The translations under genes were made by a program, and so were the position numbers. Shown here in pieces: positions 33,660 through 45,063 of a DNA stretch of 64,000 bases. Within the stretch, counting starts at the first letter, position 1; every line of letters starts with the position of its first letter. The stretch covers positions 14,486,014 through 14,550,013 of the forward strand of contig OU342638.1 of assembly GCA_910589415.1 (NCBI GenBank), read 5' to 3'. The notes beneath the pieces are model-generated. The model did no database searches, had not been told where the DNA came from, and worked only from the letters and a program-made list of their open reading frames with translations. Source of the DNA: Malachius bipustulatus. Lineage: Eukaryota; Arthropoda; Insecta; Coleoptera; Melyridae.

Positions 33660-35080
33660 TATATATCGAGGGCAGGTGAATTTTGGAAAACCACTTTTTC
33701 GTGATCTGGGGGTCATGATCGGTGGACATTTGATGAGTTTGGGTGATTTTCGAAGTGATGTCGTCCTCAATAGTGTGTTTTTTTCTTAAAAATACACTAA
33801 AACACGCAACTTTATAAAGCTTCTACTCAAAGTGGACAACGTGATAGAGGTTGAAGATATAGCCAAGGAAAACATTACTTTTATCGATTAAATTGTTTTC
33901 ACCAAAGGTAAATTTATTTAAACGAAATTTTTTGAATTTAACTTTTAGGAACTTAAAAAAAATAATGTTAATTTTTTTTGAACATAATATGGTTAATACA
34001 GGTGTTCATGGGTAACTATACTCTTGAAATACCATAACAGTTTGTAAGAAGTTGATTATATTTATATTTATAAATAAATTGTCATGAATCATATTTTTCC
34101 AATTCCCCTGAATATACCTATACATGAGTACCTACATAACTTAACTGTATAGAGTAAGCAGAACTGGAAGAGAACTTCAAAAAGTATCTATGGATACAAA
34201 AATTTTACTATTCTAAAAAGTATCTCAAGATACATTTATAAAAAGCTTTTAAAACTTTCTTTCAAAACCCTAAAAAGCGTTTAAAAAATACCTAGGTGCT
34301 AAAAAACACCAAGATAGAAGAATAATTACTAATATTTCCTGGTGACAGATGACCTTTGTATCAAAAGTTGATTATTAATTCACAGTTGGGGTTGAGTACA
34401 AGAGATCTAATTTTCTGTAATGCAAAGGGTTGTTCAGACTTTTAAAAATTAATTAAATTTTGAATATGTATTCAGATTCAGTAAAAAATCAAAAATTTAA
34501 ATTTTTATTTTGTAAATTTGAACCGAATAAAAAAAAACTGTCATTATTGCTGCACGACAAATCAACAAAAAAAAAACATGAAAAAATACACTTGAAATGT
34601 GTTTTTTTAATAAAATACACTTACCTACACAACAAAGTCTTCACTGGTCTTTGATGTATTAAATTTTAGAAATTTAATCCGACAAATAGTTTCCTAAGGT
34701 ATTAAAAGTATCTATTTCACTGATAATAATTATTATCTTTGTGCGTGAAAAACCGCAGGAGGAGTGCGGTAGGTATTGAAAAATATGGGTCTTGATGACC
34801 AATGAATAGATTACGATAAACTTAGAAAAAGTGGATTAATTTAAAGAAGGGGAACACGTGTAGCCTTACGTTATTATCAATACTGATGACAACTGTTGGA
34901 CAACTCTGTAGTGCGCGATGCAATTATTAACCATTTAATGTCTTGCGAATTCACTCTGCGATTAATTATTATAATTGCTAATTGCGGAAGATTGAAAAAT
35001 GCGTAGGTTTGTGAAAATGGAAAGCAGCGTCTTGACACACTCAATACGAAATATCTCGAGACTTGATTATAAATGTTGAA
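33660..35080. other. No recognised gene
   Basis: AT-rich sequence with short open frames only. It starts after an AACACCCTGTATATAT motif (33652) that matches the ends of the foldback elements, so part of it may be foldback-derived. Confidence 0.3.
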
Positions 35081-35087
35081 TGCGAGC

Positions 35088-35326
35088 TCTTGCCTGCAAA
35101 GGTAAAACAGTATATCTGAAAAAAGATGTGCTGTTTTGCCATGGCAATGAAGCAAGTTTAGCTTCTCATATACTCTTACCAGTGCATTATTTAGAAAACT
35201 AAATAAGATAGACACAAACTGAGAATTGCATAAGAAAGAGCGCGAAAAATTATCCAGTTTCAGCGGGAAATTGAAATATCAGTTTTTTTCACATATACTG
35301 TTTTACCTTTGCAGGCAAGAGCTGTG
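35088..35326. repeat. Inverted repeat, ~40-bp arms
   Basis: Arm 35088-35128 (AGCTCTTGCCTGCAAAGGTA onward) returns as the reverse complement at 35283-35326, with about two mismatches. The arms flank 150 bp of non-coding sequence. Confidence 0.7.
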
Positions 35327-35689
35327 TCCTGCTAAAGTGCAGGATGCTCTTCTTGGTCCTTCTCCAGCCCTTTGTTCACTCCTCGTCCAGGGTACAGGTG
35401 TTATAATTATGCAACCCCTCGGACGTCCGATGGGCTGTGACACGCAAAAGGAAGGACTTGCGACAGAACACTGAACAACAGGATTGAAAGGAAAATAAAA
35501 CTGGAAGGAAGATTTAAAAAACCTTTTTGAGCATCTTGCATAATAGTGTATTTTTATGCGGTTCAATTATGAATCTTTACCGCTTTTGAAATTGGCTTTC
35601 TGAAATTTTCCATAGTAAAGTAAAAAAAACACCTCCCCCATTTTGCTTATTTGATTTTTGAAATTTCTGAAGGTTAAACGTTATTATAC

Positions 35690-36830
35690 CTTATTTAATA
35701 ACTAGGAGGAGTAAATTTAAATAAACCGCCAAAAAAAGATGCTTCTCATTGGTCAATTCATAGGCAAAATTACACCCAGCAAAACTTGTACAGGAAATTG
35801 AATCTATGCAACGCTCAACACTACATATACGCTTGTTTTTTTATTGTTGTGTCATTATTGTTTACAATGTCAGCGTCGAATGTGACACATCAGTTTTATA
35901 ATCAGTTATTTCCAAAACCCTATAAGTTGTTCTAAATAAGTTCTTTAAAAGTTATTTCAAAACCAAATAAGTTCTTTTTGAAGCCCATTCAGTTCTTTTT
36001 AGAGAACAGACATCCTTTTCAGAATTTTGAAATTATTTTTGGCTTTCCATTTTCATCCTGCAAACGGTTTCAAGTGCCATTATGGATAATCCTACATCAA
36101 GTACAAGTGAGAGGATGTCTCCTCCAAAGAAACGGGAAGAAAAGAGTGTCACCTACAAGATTTTGGAAAAACGTACACATACGATATGCGTACTTCACCA
36201 ATAATTGAAGAACATATTCCAATCGAACAAGGTGCGGATTTAGACCAAACAGGGACTGCTGTATGTGATAAAGTTAGTTTCAACAACACACTTTGAATCT
36301 GGTCCTACAAAAACTGAAAAATGCTGTTTATAATACCGTTTGAAAAAATTGACTTATTCACAAATTATATATTATTAAATGTAAAATAAAAACTTTATCT
36401 ACGATGTTATGTGTCATATAATACATACATAAAATATATTATTTATATTATGTTACATTAAATTTGTCACATAAGTATTGCCTAAAATAAAGTACTTTCA
36501 ATCAATTTAATATGAATGTTAATAATTATTATCCTTGATATTCTTCGAAATATCTATAAATTATTCAATTTCATTCTATTTATATTCAGAAAATCATTCA
36601 GCACTATAATACTGATATATTATGCAAATCACAATGATTTGTGATACTGCTCTAGAGTCTCTCCTGAAAAGTAGACTTCCTACACCGAAAACAAGTCCTA
36701 TCATCTTCCTTATTAATAATTATTATTGTTTCAATTCAAATTTGCCGCCAAAAAAAATCTGGTGATTTAATCTGGTGACTTTTAGTGGTGTAAATGATAC
36801 TTTGCAGTTTACTCCTCCTAGTTATTAAAT
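35690..36830. mobile_element. TIR DNA element with a short ORF remnant
   Basis: The ends are inverted repeats ATTTAATAACTAGGAGGAGT plus AAA at about 35694 and 36830. Inside, both arms also share a CCGCCAAAAAAA motif (about 35727 and 36750). A short frame from the ATG at 36082 reads MDNPTSSTSERMSPPKKREE, KSVTYKILEKR and stops after about 40 codons, perhaps the N-terminus of a lost transposase. The superfamily is unresolved. Confidence 0.6.
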
Positions 36831-37059
36831 GAGATATAGTATACTGAGACGGTTTTCTATCTTACCTTCAGGATAAGACACGCTCCTGCGTCTCTCAGTA
36901 CTTGCATGGTAGATTTATTCCACCTGGTTCTGGTTCGAGTTCGATGGGTTTGTTTGGGAAGACTTTTTACTACTACAATAAAACACGAAATTTCTCACAT
37001 AGCTCGATATATTCAGTTTTGAGTAACAAACACACTGAAATTTTTTAATTTTTTATAGC

Positions 37060-37980
37060 AAATTGTCATTATTTTTCATGCAGAATCACCCCCTGAAAAC
37101 AGAACCACAATCCCTCACAATAAAACCCGGGATTACGATCCATACCCGAAGTCCAATTACTACGAATCTTAGTACCTAACTGCCTTAAAATAGTGTTCCT
37201 CTGAAAAAGGTTCAATGTTCGTCAGTTGACTGTTATTGAAACCGTAAGCTTGAGAATCATCCAACGGCCGAGAATCAACATAGACACTTCTAAAACACCC
37301 TGCGAAACAGTCAGCAATTAGGCCTGGCATGTCCAAGGCTCTACCACTATGATACATTTTATCAGGAACACCGCTAGATGTTATGTTTGTATTTTTACCC
37401 TTTATGAAGGACCAAGAAGCTCTCGGATCCGCGCGAATTTGGGTTTCAGAATTTTCATTATACCTACTCTATAAAACACTTTCTCGGCAGAAGTTTCACC
37501 TCCCTTTTAAGCACTCTATATTGCTCTTGCCAATAATACGAATTTAACCTTCTCTTGTATGCTCTAAACATTCTCTCTTTTTTCTTTATTTTAATAATTA
37601 GCTCTCCCTTGAACCAATCGGGATATTCACGAGAAAGCTTAACCTTACAAGATACTGTGAAGTCGAAAATATCATTCAAAATGCCGTAAGAAGCATCAGA
37701 GGCCCGATCAACATCCTGGCATAATAGAACAGCCGACCAGTCAGATTCACAGAACATATTATACATCAGTGTATTATTAGCCTTATGAAAATTGTATTCA
37801 GACTTTACTTAGTTCGGCTTTGTGGTGGTAGAAACACTCCTGCCACGAACCTCCGCTCCAACATACAAAGCAGGATGATAGATATCTTCAGCGACTAAAG
37901 GAAACTCATCATGTCTTATGACACAATACACATTGGAAATCACAAAATTGAGCAGACGACCGTTCAAATTAACAACACTG
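37060..37980 (-). mobile_element. Jockey-like LINE (part 2), interrupted by another LINE
   Basis: The minus strand gives NLNGRLLNFVISNVYCVI and LVAEDIYHPALYVG (endonuclease end, 37990-37850). Then MYNMFCESDWSAVLL, ILNDIFDFTVSCKVKL, YPDWFKGELI and RMFRAYKRRLNSYYW (37766-37470). Then FAGCFRSVYVD (37370-37170) and MDRNPGFYCEG near 37130, before RT motif 1. The upstream endonuclease piece of the same element lies at 40168-40320. Stops are present. Confidence 0.65.
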
Positions 37981-40161
37981 TCAGTTGCAGTCATACACCC
38001 CATACTGAAGGCAAACAAACCAAGAGAGCGAATCACATCCTACAGACCAATCTCACTCGCCTGCACAATGTGTAAATTACTAGAGAAGATACTAAATAAT
38101 CGTCTGCTGTGGCACCTCGAGAAGAACAAACTCCTGAACAATCACCAGAATGGATTTAGAAAATTAAGAACTACAATAATAGACAACATAGTTAATCTAG
38201 AGAGTGAGATTCATGAGAGCTTCGCAAACAATCAACGACTCCTAGCAGTATTCTTTGATCTGGAGAAAGCCTTCGATCAACAGGAACATAACAGGAAATA
38301 TTTCCGCCTTTATAGACAATTTACTCTCGAACAGAGCATTTAGAACCAAAACGAATGGTCAACTATCAACCACTAAAGAACTGGAAAATGGAGTCCCACA
38401 AGGATCTGTTATCAGTAGCACCCGATTCCTAAAGGATCGAACCTGGAATTTTTAGCAAGCCTAATTCAACAGACAACCACGAGCTAGAAGTTTGGAGCCA
38501 GAATTCAGGTTTCAGATTTTCATGTGAAAAAACCAAATGTATACTGTTTCAAAAATCATCAAGACCCAGATACATTTTAACCAACATCACCCTATTCAGC
38601 ACGCCACTAACCTTTGTCGACCACATCAAGTACTTAGGAGTCATCTTCGACCAACGACTCAACTGGAAACTACATTTTCAAGCACTAAAATATAAGTGCA
38701 ACAACGTCATTAATCTATTAAAAGTACTGTCACGTCATAACTGGGGAGCCGACATTAGAAGCCTACTGGTAGTATACCACTGTATAAGAGCAAAAATCGA
38801 TTATGGTCTTATAGCCTTTTCAGCAGCCAGGCCGACCTACTTTAAAACTCTAGAGGTCATAGAAAATCAAGCCTTACGCATAATTGCAGGAGCCTTTCCT
38901 ACAACTCCCACAGCAAGCTTATATGCTCTATTAGGAATCTCTAGCATACATGATAGAATTCCTGTGTTAACCCTACACTACGCTGTGAAAGTACTGGCAA
39001 CACCTTCTAGCATGAACTACGGAATTACAATATCCAACAGATTCACAAACATCTATGAAAGCAACTTCAGAACTCTACCGCCACTATATGAGAGAGTCAA
39101 CAAATACCTGAATCGAATAGAGTGTAGGTTTCCGAAGATTTTATCAGCAATAGATCACAAAACTCCTCCTTGGATGACCAATGCCAAATGCAAGGAATGT
39201 CTTCTGCAATATGATAAATCTAACACCAACCATATATTGATACGGACCACCTTTACAAACCTTATGCAAAGTAAGTACTGCTACGCTACACTTATCTACA
39301 CAGATGCCTCACTGAACCCCCAAAATGGCCACGTAGGGTCCGCAATAGCAACGCCAAACTCAACTATGAAATTCCGCCTGCTTGCGAAATTATACACAAC
39401 TAACCCAATTGAACATCAAATCCGAAATATTCTACTAATGCTACAGGAAAAACAAATCCACGTCAGTTTCGTGTTTGTACCATCTCACATAGGCATCCCC
39501 AGCAATGAGAAAGCAGACAATGCAGCACGTGAAGCATCAGCGGAAACGACACCAGAAACTACCTTCCACACTCCAGACGATCTCAAATCTCGTATCAGAA
39601 GAATGCACATGGATATTCTACAGGAGCTCTGGGTTAATAACACCTCCAAACTACGAACCATCCAAAATAGGCGATTCGAAGGAATGACCAACCCAACCAA
39701 TAGGAAAGCTATCCCGACTACGCCTTCAACACACCCGGCTCACACATAGCTTCCTTCTCACCAACGAAAACCCACCCTCATGCGATACTTGTAATTGCAG
39801 ACTCACAGTAACCCATATTCTTAGCGACTGCCAACGGTACAATTTTGAAAGAAAAAGATGCCAAGTTAGCTGCGACCCTTCAGTAGCATTAGGAAACACC
39901 CCATCCGAAGCAACGAAAACGCTAGCCTTTCTCAAAAACGTTGGACTGTACGAACTACTGTAGTGACGACGCCTTTTGGCACTTACACGCATAATATAGA
40001 TTTACAAGTCTCTCTAACTTAGCTCCTACCAATCACATGATCAAGGTATACTTAAAATATTTGTATATCTGTATATTCTCATCCATATGTAATAACATGT
40101 AGCAACATGCTAATGACCTGTGATGTCGAAGCATTACTATCTAAATAAAAAAAATACTGTT
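37981..40161 (+). mobile_element. I-clade-like LINE 3' part (RT, RNase H, Cys-rich tail), inserted in another LINE
   Basis: Plus-strand order: VAVIHPILKANKPRER and TSYRPISLACTMCKLLEKIL (RT), FFDLEKAFD, NGVPQGSVIS, then a deletion that removes the FADD catalytic box (about 38420). RT thumb IKYLGVIFDQRLNWKLHF follows. RNase H comes next with LIYTDASLNPQNGHVGS (39290) and FVFVPSHIGIPSNEKADNAA (39470), then a Cys-rich end CDTCNCRLTVTHILSDCQRY. The stop is at 39961-39963, and a 3'UTR ends in an A-rich tail at about 40142-40156. A 7-bp repeat AACACTG (37974-37980 and 40162-40168) flanks it as a likely target duplication. The missing FADD and frameshifts mean it is inactive. Confidence 0.75.
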
Positions 40162-40330
40162 AACACTGGCCAAAACCAAATACATCCTAGAAATTAACAA
40201 TCAAGTTTCCCTTTCTATCAGATACAATCGAATCGAAATTCCGCATATTAAAATCCCCCAACAGCAATGCTTTCTCGTCAAACATTTGGCATATCTCCGA
40301 ATATTGCCAAAACAACAAAATATGCAACTG
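40162..40330 (-). mobile_element. Jockey-like LINE (part 1), endonuclease GDFN piece
   Basis: Minus-strand LLLGDFNMRNFDSIVSDRKG, NLIVNF is the endonuclease GDFN box. It joins in sense to TDSVVNLNGRLLNF at 37990 once the plus-strand LINE is removed. Confidence 0.55.
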
Positions 40331-40520
40331 GGCTGAGAGGGAAGTCCTTCAGCATCGGCAAAACTTACGAAGGTTGGACCATTCGAAGGCCTTTATACAG
40401 GGAACTTTGCAATAGGGACCAAAGTACTATTGGAGCTTAACAAGAAAGAACTGAAAGCCTTAATAGGCCTATACCTATATTGGACAAGGCAAGCTGTACC
40501 ATCATCATCTGCACAGGATG
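40331..40520 (+). pseudogene. R1-like LINE RNase H tail remnant
   Basis: LELNKKELKALIGL, then a short LHRMGFF piece, matches the end of an R1-type RNase H domain (compare 53850-54060). Very short and decayed. Confidence 0.35.
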
Positions 40521-40794
40521 GGTTTTTTTAGCGAACAGCGCTGGATGCCACCCATGCTTGGAGATGGATGGATACTATTGAACAGGGAAGGCAAGTATAC
40601 TCAACAATTAATGCAGGTCAATGAGTATAAAGCACGTAAAGTGCAATTACTAACCTGTTAGATGGGGTCGGAGAATTCCTCCATCGCCCTAACAGTTGTC
40701 ATGATGGAATTGCCAGAAACTCCAAAGTATAGGGTTTCCACATCCAATTGGAAACCCTATAAATAAACAACCTACAAATAAGTACTAATAGTAC

Positions 40795-41370
40795 ATTAGA
40801 CTCCCACGGCATGTGGACGAGCTGAAAAGAGCAAGTAGCAAGCTAAAAAACCAAAAGGCACCTGAACTAGAGGGAGTACCACCTAAAGTAGTGAAACAGG
40901 TAGTGCAAGACAAGGCAGAATACCTCCTGAGCGTGTATAACCCTTAGCGAAGCAATGCAACTTTCCTGCGAAATTGAAGATTGCACGTCTAGTCCTGATC
41001 AAAAAAGCAGACAAACAATTTAAAATCCTATACCATACAGGCCACTCTGCCTACTAGACGTTGAGGGGAAACTCTATGAACAGATGATCCTGATTCGACT
41101 TAAACAGGAGATAATCCGAACAGGAAACTTATCAGATCGCCACGGATTCAGGGAAGGCAGGCAAACTGTGGATGCTATTAATAGAATTTTCAAAGTTGCA
41201 AGAGATGCAGCAAATTACAGCCATGCACATCGTAGAATGTGTGCTATTATAACCATAGACGTCAAGAATGCCTTTAATAGTGCATCTTGGAAGTTAATCT
41301 TGAAGGAAATGAAGAGAAGAGGCATTGATGAGAGACTAAGAAACATATTTGAATATTTCTGTATGGTATC
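40795..41370 (+). mobile_element. R1-like LINE reverse transcriptase fragment
   Basis: Plus-strand pieces: VDELKRASSKLKNQKAPELE and GVPPKVVKQV, KLKIARLVLIKKADKQF, LLDVEGKLYEQMILIRL, SDRHGFREGRQTVDAINR and AIITIDVKNAFNSASW. This is the first half of an RT domain. The family Gly-Pro-Asp motif has changed to PELEG. It stops where the minus-strand LINE begins at about 41340. Confidence 0.65.
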
Positions 41371-42955
41371 CTTTCATTATATTGAAGGTCCCATGCAGTA
41401 TTGTTTTGACTCTATATGCTGCCGCTAGTGCCTCTGTCTCAACCACCAAGTGAAGTGGCGGGAGCCCTAGGAGCATTTCCATGGCCGCTGTTGGTGTTGT
41501 TCTTATCGCTCCTGTTATTGTGAGTAACGCGAGTTTCTGTAACTTAATTAGCTTAGTGCTCCTTTTTTCTGGATTTGTGCCACCATAATAAGGAGCCATA
41601 TGTAATCGTGGGTACTATAACCTTAGTGTACATCCAGTGTGCCATTTCTAGTTTCAGTCCCCACGTTCTACCTATCATTCCTCGACTGGCCCATAAGGCT
41701 CTGGTAGCCTTTTTAGTTGTGCTTTCTATGTGTGCTCTGAAGTTAAGTTTGTTATCCAGGGTAATGCCCAGATACTTAACCTCCGTGATTAATGGGATTT
41801 CTTATCCTCCAAGTCTTAGTCTCTTCAGATTTTGAAGATTTCTTTTTTCGTGAAGGCAATTATTGTAGTCTTGTCAGGATTAACTGACAGTCCTTCTGCT
41901 AGGCACAATTTTTCTACTATTCTAAGAGCTTGTTGCATGACATTTGAAATAATCTCTGCATGCTTGCCCGTTGTTAGAATAGTGATGTCATCTGCGTATC
42001 CTTGCGCGTGAATTCCCTTTCTTTCCAGTTCCCAGAGTAGGCTGTCGACAACCAGGCTCCACAGCAGAGGTGATAGCATTTGTCTGTTTCTAATTGAGGA
42101 GTCTATCCAGCCCGTAATGGCCCCGTGAACTCCCGGATTTTCCACAGCTCTCTTTATGAAGATAAAAGAGGTGTTGTCGAAAGCTCCCTCTATATCTAGA
42201 AAGGTCCCCAGTGCAATTTATTTATTGTCTAGTGCCATCTCTATTTTGTTTGTTAGAGTGTGAAGGCTTACTTCACATGACATCCCAGGTTGATATGCAT
42301 ATTGGTGTCGATTCAGTGGTGTTGATTCCAGCGCCTCCTCCCTTATATGTCTATCAACCAGTTTCTCCATCGTCTTCAACATGAAGGACGTTAGGCTAAT
42401 TGGTCTAAAGGATTTTGCCTGGGCGTAGGTTTCTCGCCCTGGTTTTGGTATAAATACCACTCTTACCTTTCACCACGCCAGTGGTATATAGGCTTGCCCT
42501 GAACAGTTTGCACAGTGGTACGGTAAGTATTTCCCTTCTGTAGCATTATTGGAATTATCCCATCGGGGCCGGCTAACTTGTACGGTGCAAAGGAGTCTAG
42601 CGCCCATTCAAGTTGGTTGTGGTCTATTACCCTATTTACTAGTTTCCAGTTTTCCCTGTATCCCCTTATGTTTGGTACATTTAGGTGTGTATTGTGCGTA
42701 TGTTCTTCAGGGATGTGTCTACTACCCGGGAAGTGTGTCTCTAGAAGAAGTTCTAGAGTCTCCTCCTCGGTACTTGTATACACTCCCTGTGTATTTTTCA
42801 GTGACCCCAGTTTTTTCTGATTGTTCCTCTGCAACATTCTCTGAAGTCGGGCACATTCTTGAGTTCTTTCGATCTCCTCACAGTACCTTTTCCAGGAATC
42901 TTTCTTAGCCAAGCTTGCTTTTTATAATTATCAATCTATTCACCTTCAACAGTTT
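41336..42955 (-). mobile_element. R1/LOA-like LINE reverse transcriptase (minus strand)
   Basis: Order on the minus strand: KDSWKRYCEEIERTQECARL and EETLELLLETHFPGS (42912-42700); WALDSFAPYKLAGPDGIIP (42600); MVFIPKPGRETYAQAKSFRP and ISLTSFMLKTMEKLVDRHIR (42460-42300); HQYAYQPGMSCEVSLHTL; ITGWIDSSIRNRQM (with a stop or gap at the SQGCPQGG position); GYADDITILTTGKHAEII (about 42000); SVNPDKTTIIAF; and C-terminal KLIKLQKLALLTITGAIRTT (41540). The YADD box is intact, but at least three frameshifts break the ORF. Confidence 0.75.
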
Positions 42956-42969
42956 ATGAGTTTTCAGCT

Positions 42970-43844
42970 TGTAACGAAATCCAAGGCTTTCGTTGGTAAT
43001 TATTATTTATTTCATTATTTGAGGGGTTTATCAGGAGTGATACAGTTTTTACGACAGTGATTAGCAGGTTATCTCCACCAGCACCGGCTATATAAAGAGA
43101 GCCAACTGAAGGACTGACCAGAGGATCCGAGGTACTGACTCGAGAACCACTCTCTCTCCCTGTGAATTGAGCTCGGAGATCACCTGGGGCATGTATTGAG
43201 TGCACCCATACCGTCTACATAGCCGGCTACAGTAGGTCGATGAAATGAGTCGAACCTAACTGTAACCCGGCATCGGCAGACCGACCAGAGTGGAGTGAGC
43301 TCTGGCCGGCAGCCGATTCAGTATAGGGAATCAGTCGGCGCTGCATTGAAATACCGGCTGATCCCTTCAGTCCCTATCCGGCCTGTATTGAGGGCCGGAC
43401 TCAGTAACAGCCGTCCCGAGGTCATATTGAGGCATCGGGAACGGACTTTGTTTCAGGTAGCCCCGCCGTCGGAGAATACCCTCCCGGATATCTTCCCGGC
43501 GCGTATTGCGGAGACCGCGGTGATCGACATGCACGGTGCGACGGCGAGCAGATCACTGGTGCTGTAAAGTCGGCAGTGAATTGATTGACGGCGGCAGCAC
43601 AGCACAACCAATAGGCTTAGCACACGCCTCGACGCGGCTATCTACGGCCAATCAGATCGACAGTGGAGGACGAGAGCCGATCCATAGGATACAGTGGTTA
43701 TCAGTATTAGCAAGACAAATATAGATATGTGTAAATAGAATACTTGTAAATAAAGATTTGTAATTTTTAATTGACTTGTCGCGGGTACAAAGGGACAGAC
43801 ATCCATCCCTGGGAAATCACCTCTACCTAACAGAAAATCCCGTT
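42970..43844 (+). mobile_element. Solo LTR S3
   Basis: 875 bp from TGTAACGAAATCC to ATCCCGTTACA, flanked by a perfect 4-bp duplication AGCT (42966-42969 and 43845-43848). TATATAAAG lies at 43089 and an AATAAAG signal at about 43749. It is closely similar to S2 and S1. It sits at the 5' edge of the minus-strand LINE. Confidence 0.9.
43089..43097 (+). promoter_or_regulatory. TATA box of solo LTR S3
   Basis: TATATAAAG in the context CCGGCTATATAAAGAGAG, conserved in S1 and S2. It would be the U3 promoter of this family. Confidence 0.5.
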
Positions 43845-44407
43845 ACAAGCTAAAAAATGGAATTTTCCATTAACGGGGTTTTTATGGAGAGGGGGGGTCC
43901 CCTGCTCAGATCTGATTTTTTTGTATGGTCTCTCCACTAACAGTGTAGTTCCTGATAACGACAGGTGAGAGCTACATAGTTTGAAAGAAAGCACGCAGCT
44001 AAGAGCTCCAGAGATAAATACCACGATACACGCATGTTTCAAGCAAGTCGAAGTGCGCTAAAACTATAATAATAAATATATATCTAATTAACTATTGATG
44101 TCGTTTGATAGTTTTGCATTCAAGTTTTCAGAGTTCTAACGCGATCGCGCTAAAAAAAAATCTCGATCGAACAGAAGCTTATTTAAGCTCGGCTTAAATC
44201 GTCTCTTTCTCTCGGGCCAAACCTCATACTCTCTGAAATGGGCTTCGTTCCGCACTTGATTTACCATGTATATTAATAAAGTATCTAAACATTAAAAAAA
44301 GTACGAAAAATACTTATTGTATTTTCGATTTGTGTTACGTTTTAGGACAAGAAGAAACAAATTATAGGGAAAAATTTATTTAAAGAATTAACAAAATAAA
44401 AACTAAA

Positions 44408-44637
44408 AACATATACAAACTATAATAGATAATAATTATTAAGCTAGCACATGTATACCAATACTGCTAAATGTACCTATATTATTATACAGGATGTCGC
44501 AAAGCTAAAAAAAGACTGAAAAACAAGAAAATACACAAACTATAAAATACAGAAACTCGATCAGATAATAGTTAAGCTACTAGCGCAAGTATACCAATAC
44601 TGCTAAGTCTATAATATACAGGATATCGCAAAACTAC
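44408..44637 (+). repeat. ~125-bp direct tandem repeat downstream of FAR-B
   Basis: Both copies share GTATACCAATACTGCTAA and end in TATACAGGATRTCGCAAA. They start near 44408 and 44530. This lies beyond the FAR-B stop (44964) on the 3' side. Confidence 0.6.
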
Positions 44638-44963
44638 CATATATGGACCATTTGAACACACTTAGGAGAAAATAACAGGTAAAATGTGATACATTAACAA
44701 GCACTCTAAACAGAGAATTTCGAACCCTCCAATCGAAATTCATAATTTTTGATCTATTTAAAGTAGTCAATCACAACTTGATAATTATGTGTTCCGTAAT
44801 TCTACTAATGCGAAACCCTGTACAAATCCATTAAGTCTTTTATTTATTTATATACAGATTACAAACCCAGTTAACGCCATACATTTTTATTTACATAAGT
44901 ACTATATCAACCAGTTTCCCGAATCCTTTTCATGACTGAGACTCTTAACCGTGGAAGCACGCC

Positions 44964-45063
44964 CTACTCATACCCCATAATTGGCATGATGAGTCGAGTG
45001 AGTACAAAGTAGAGAAACGCTCCAACTATAAGCGTCTTGCAGAACTTATCGACACACCACATC
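44964..45063 (-). CDS. FAR: FAR-B exon 8 (C-terminal membrane anchor and stop)
   Basis: 100 nt from the acceptor TTTTTCAG to the TAG at 44964-44966. It encodes MWCVDKFCKTLIVGAFLYFV, LTRLIMPIMGYE, stop. The hydrophobic stretch fits the C-terminal transmembrane anchor of insect FARs. Confidence 0.9.

Noticed and set aside
37918..38036. Overlapping plus and minus coding frames as a bidirectional gene pair
   Set aside because: This is the junction where one LINE has inserted into another on the opposite strand.
43845..44050. Minus-strand frame (KHACIVVFISGALSCVLSFK) as the endonuclease of the LINE at 41.3-42.95 kb
   Set aside because: Position is suggestive, but no endonuclease motif can be seen, so it is not annotated.
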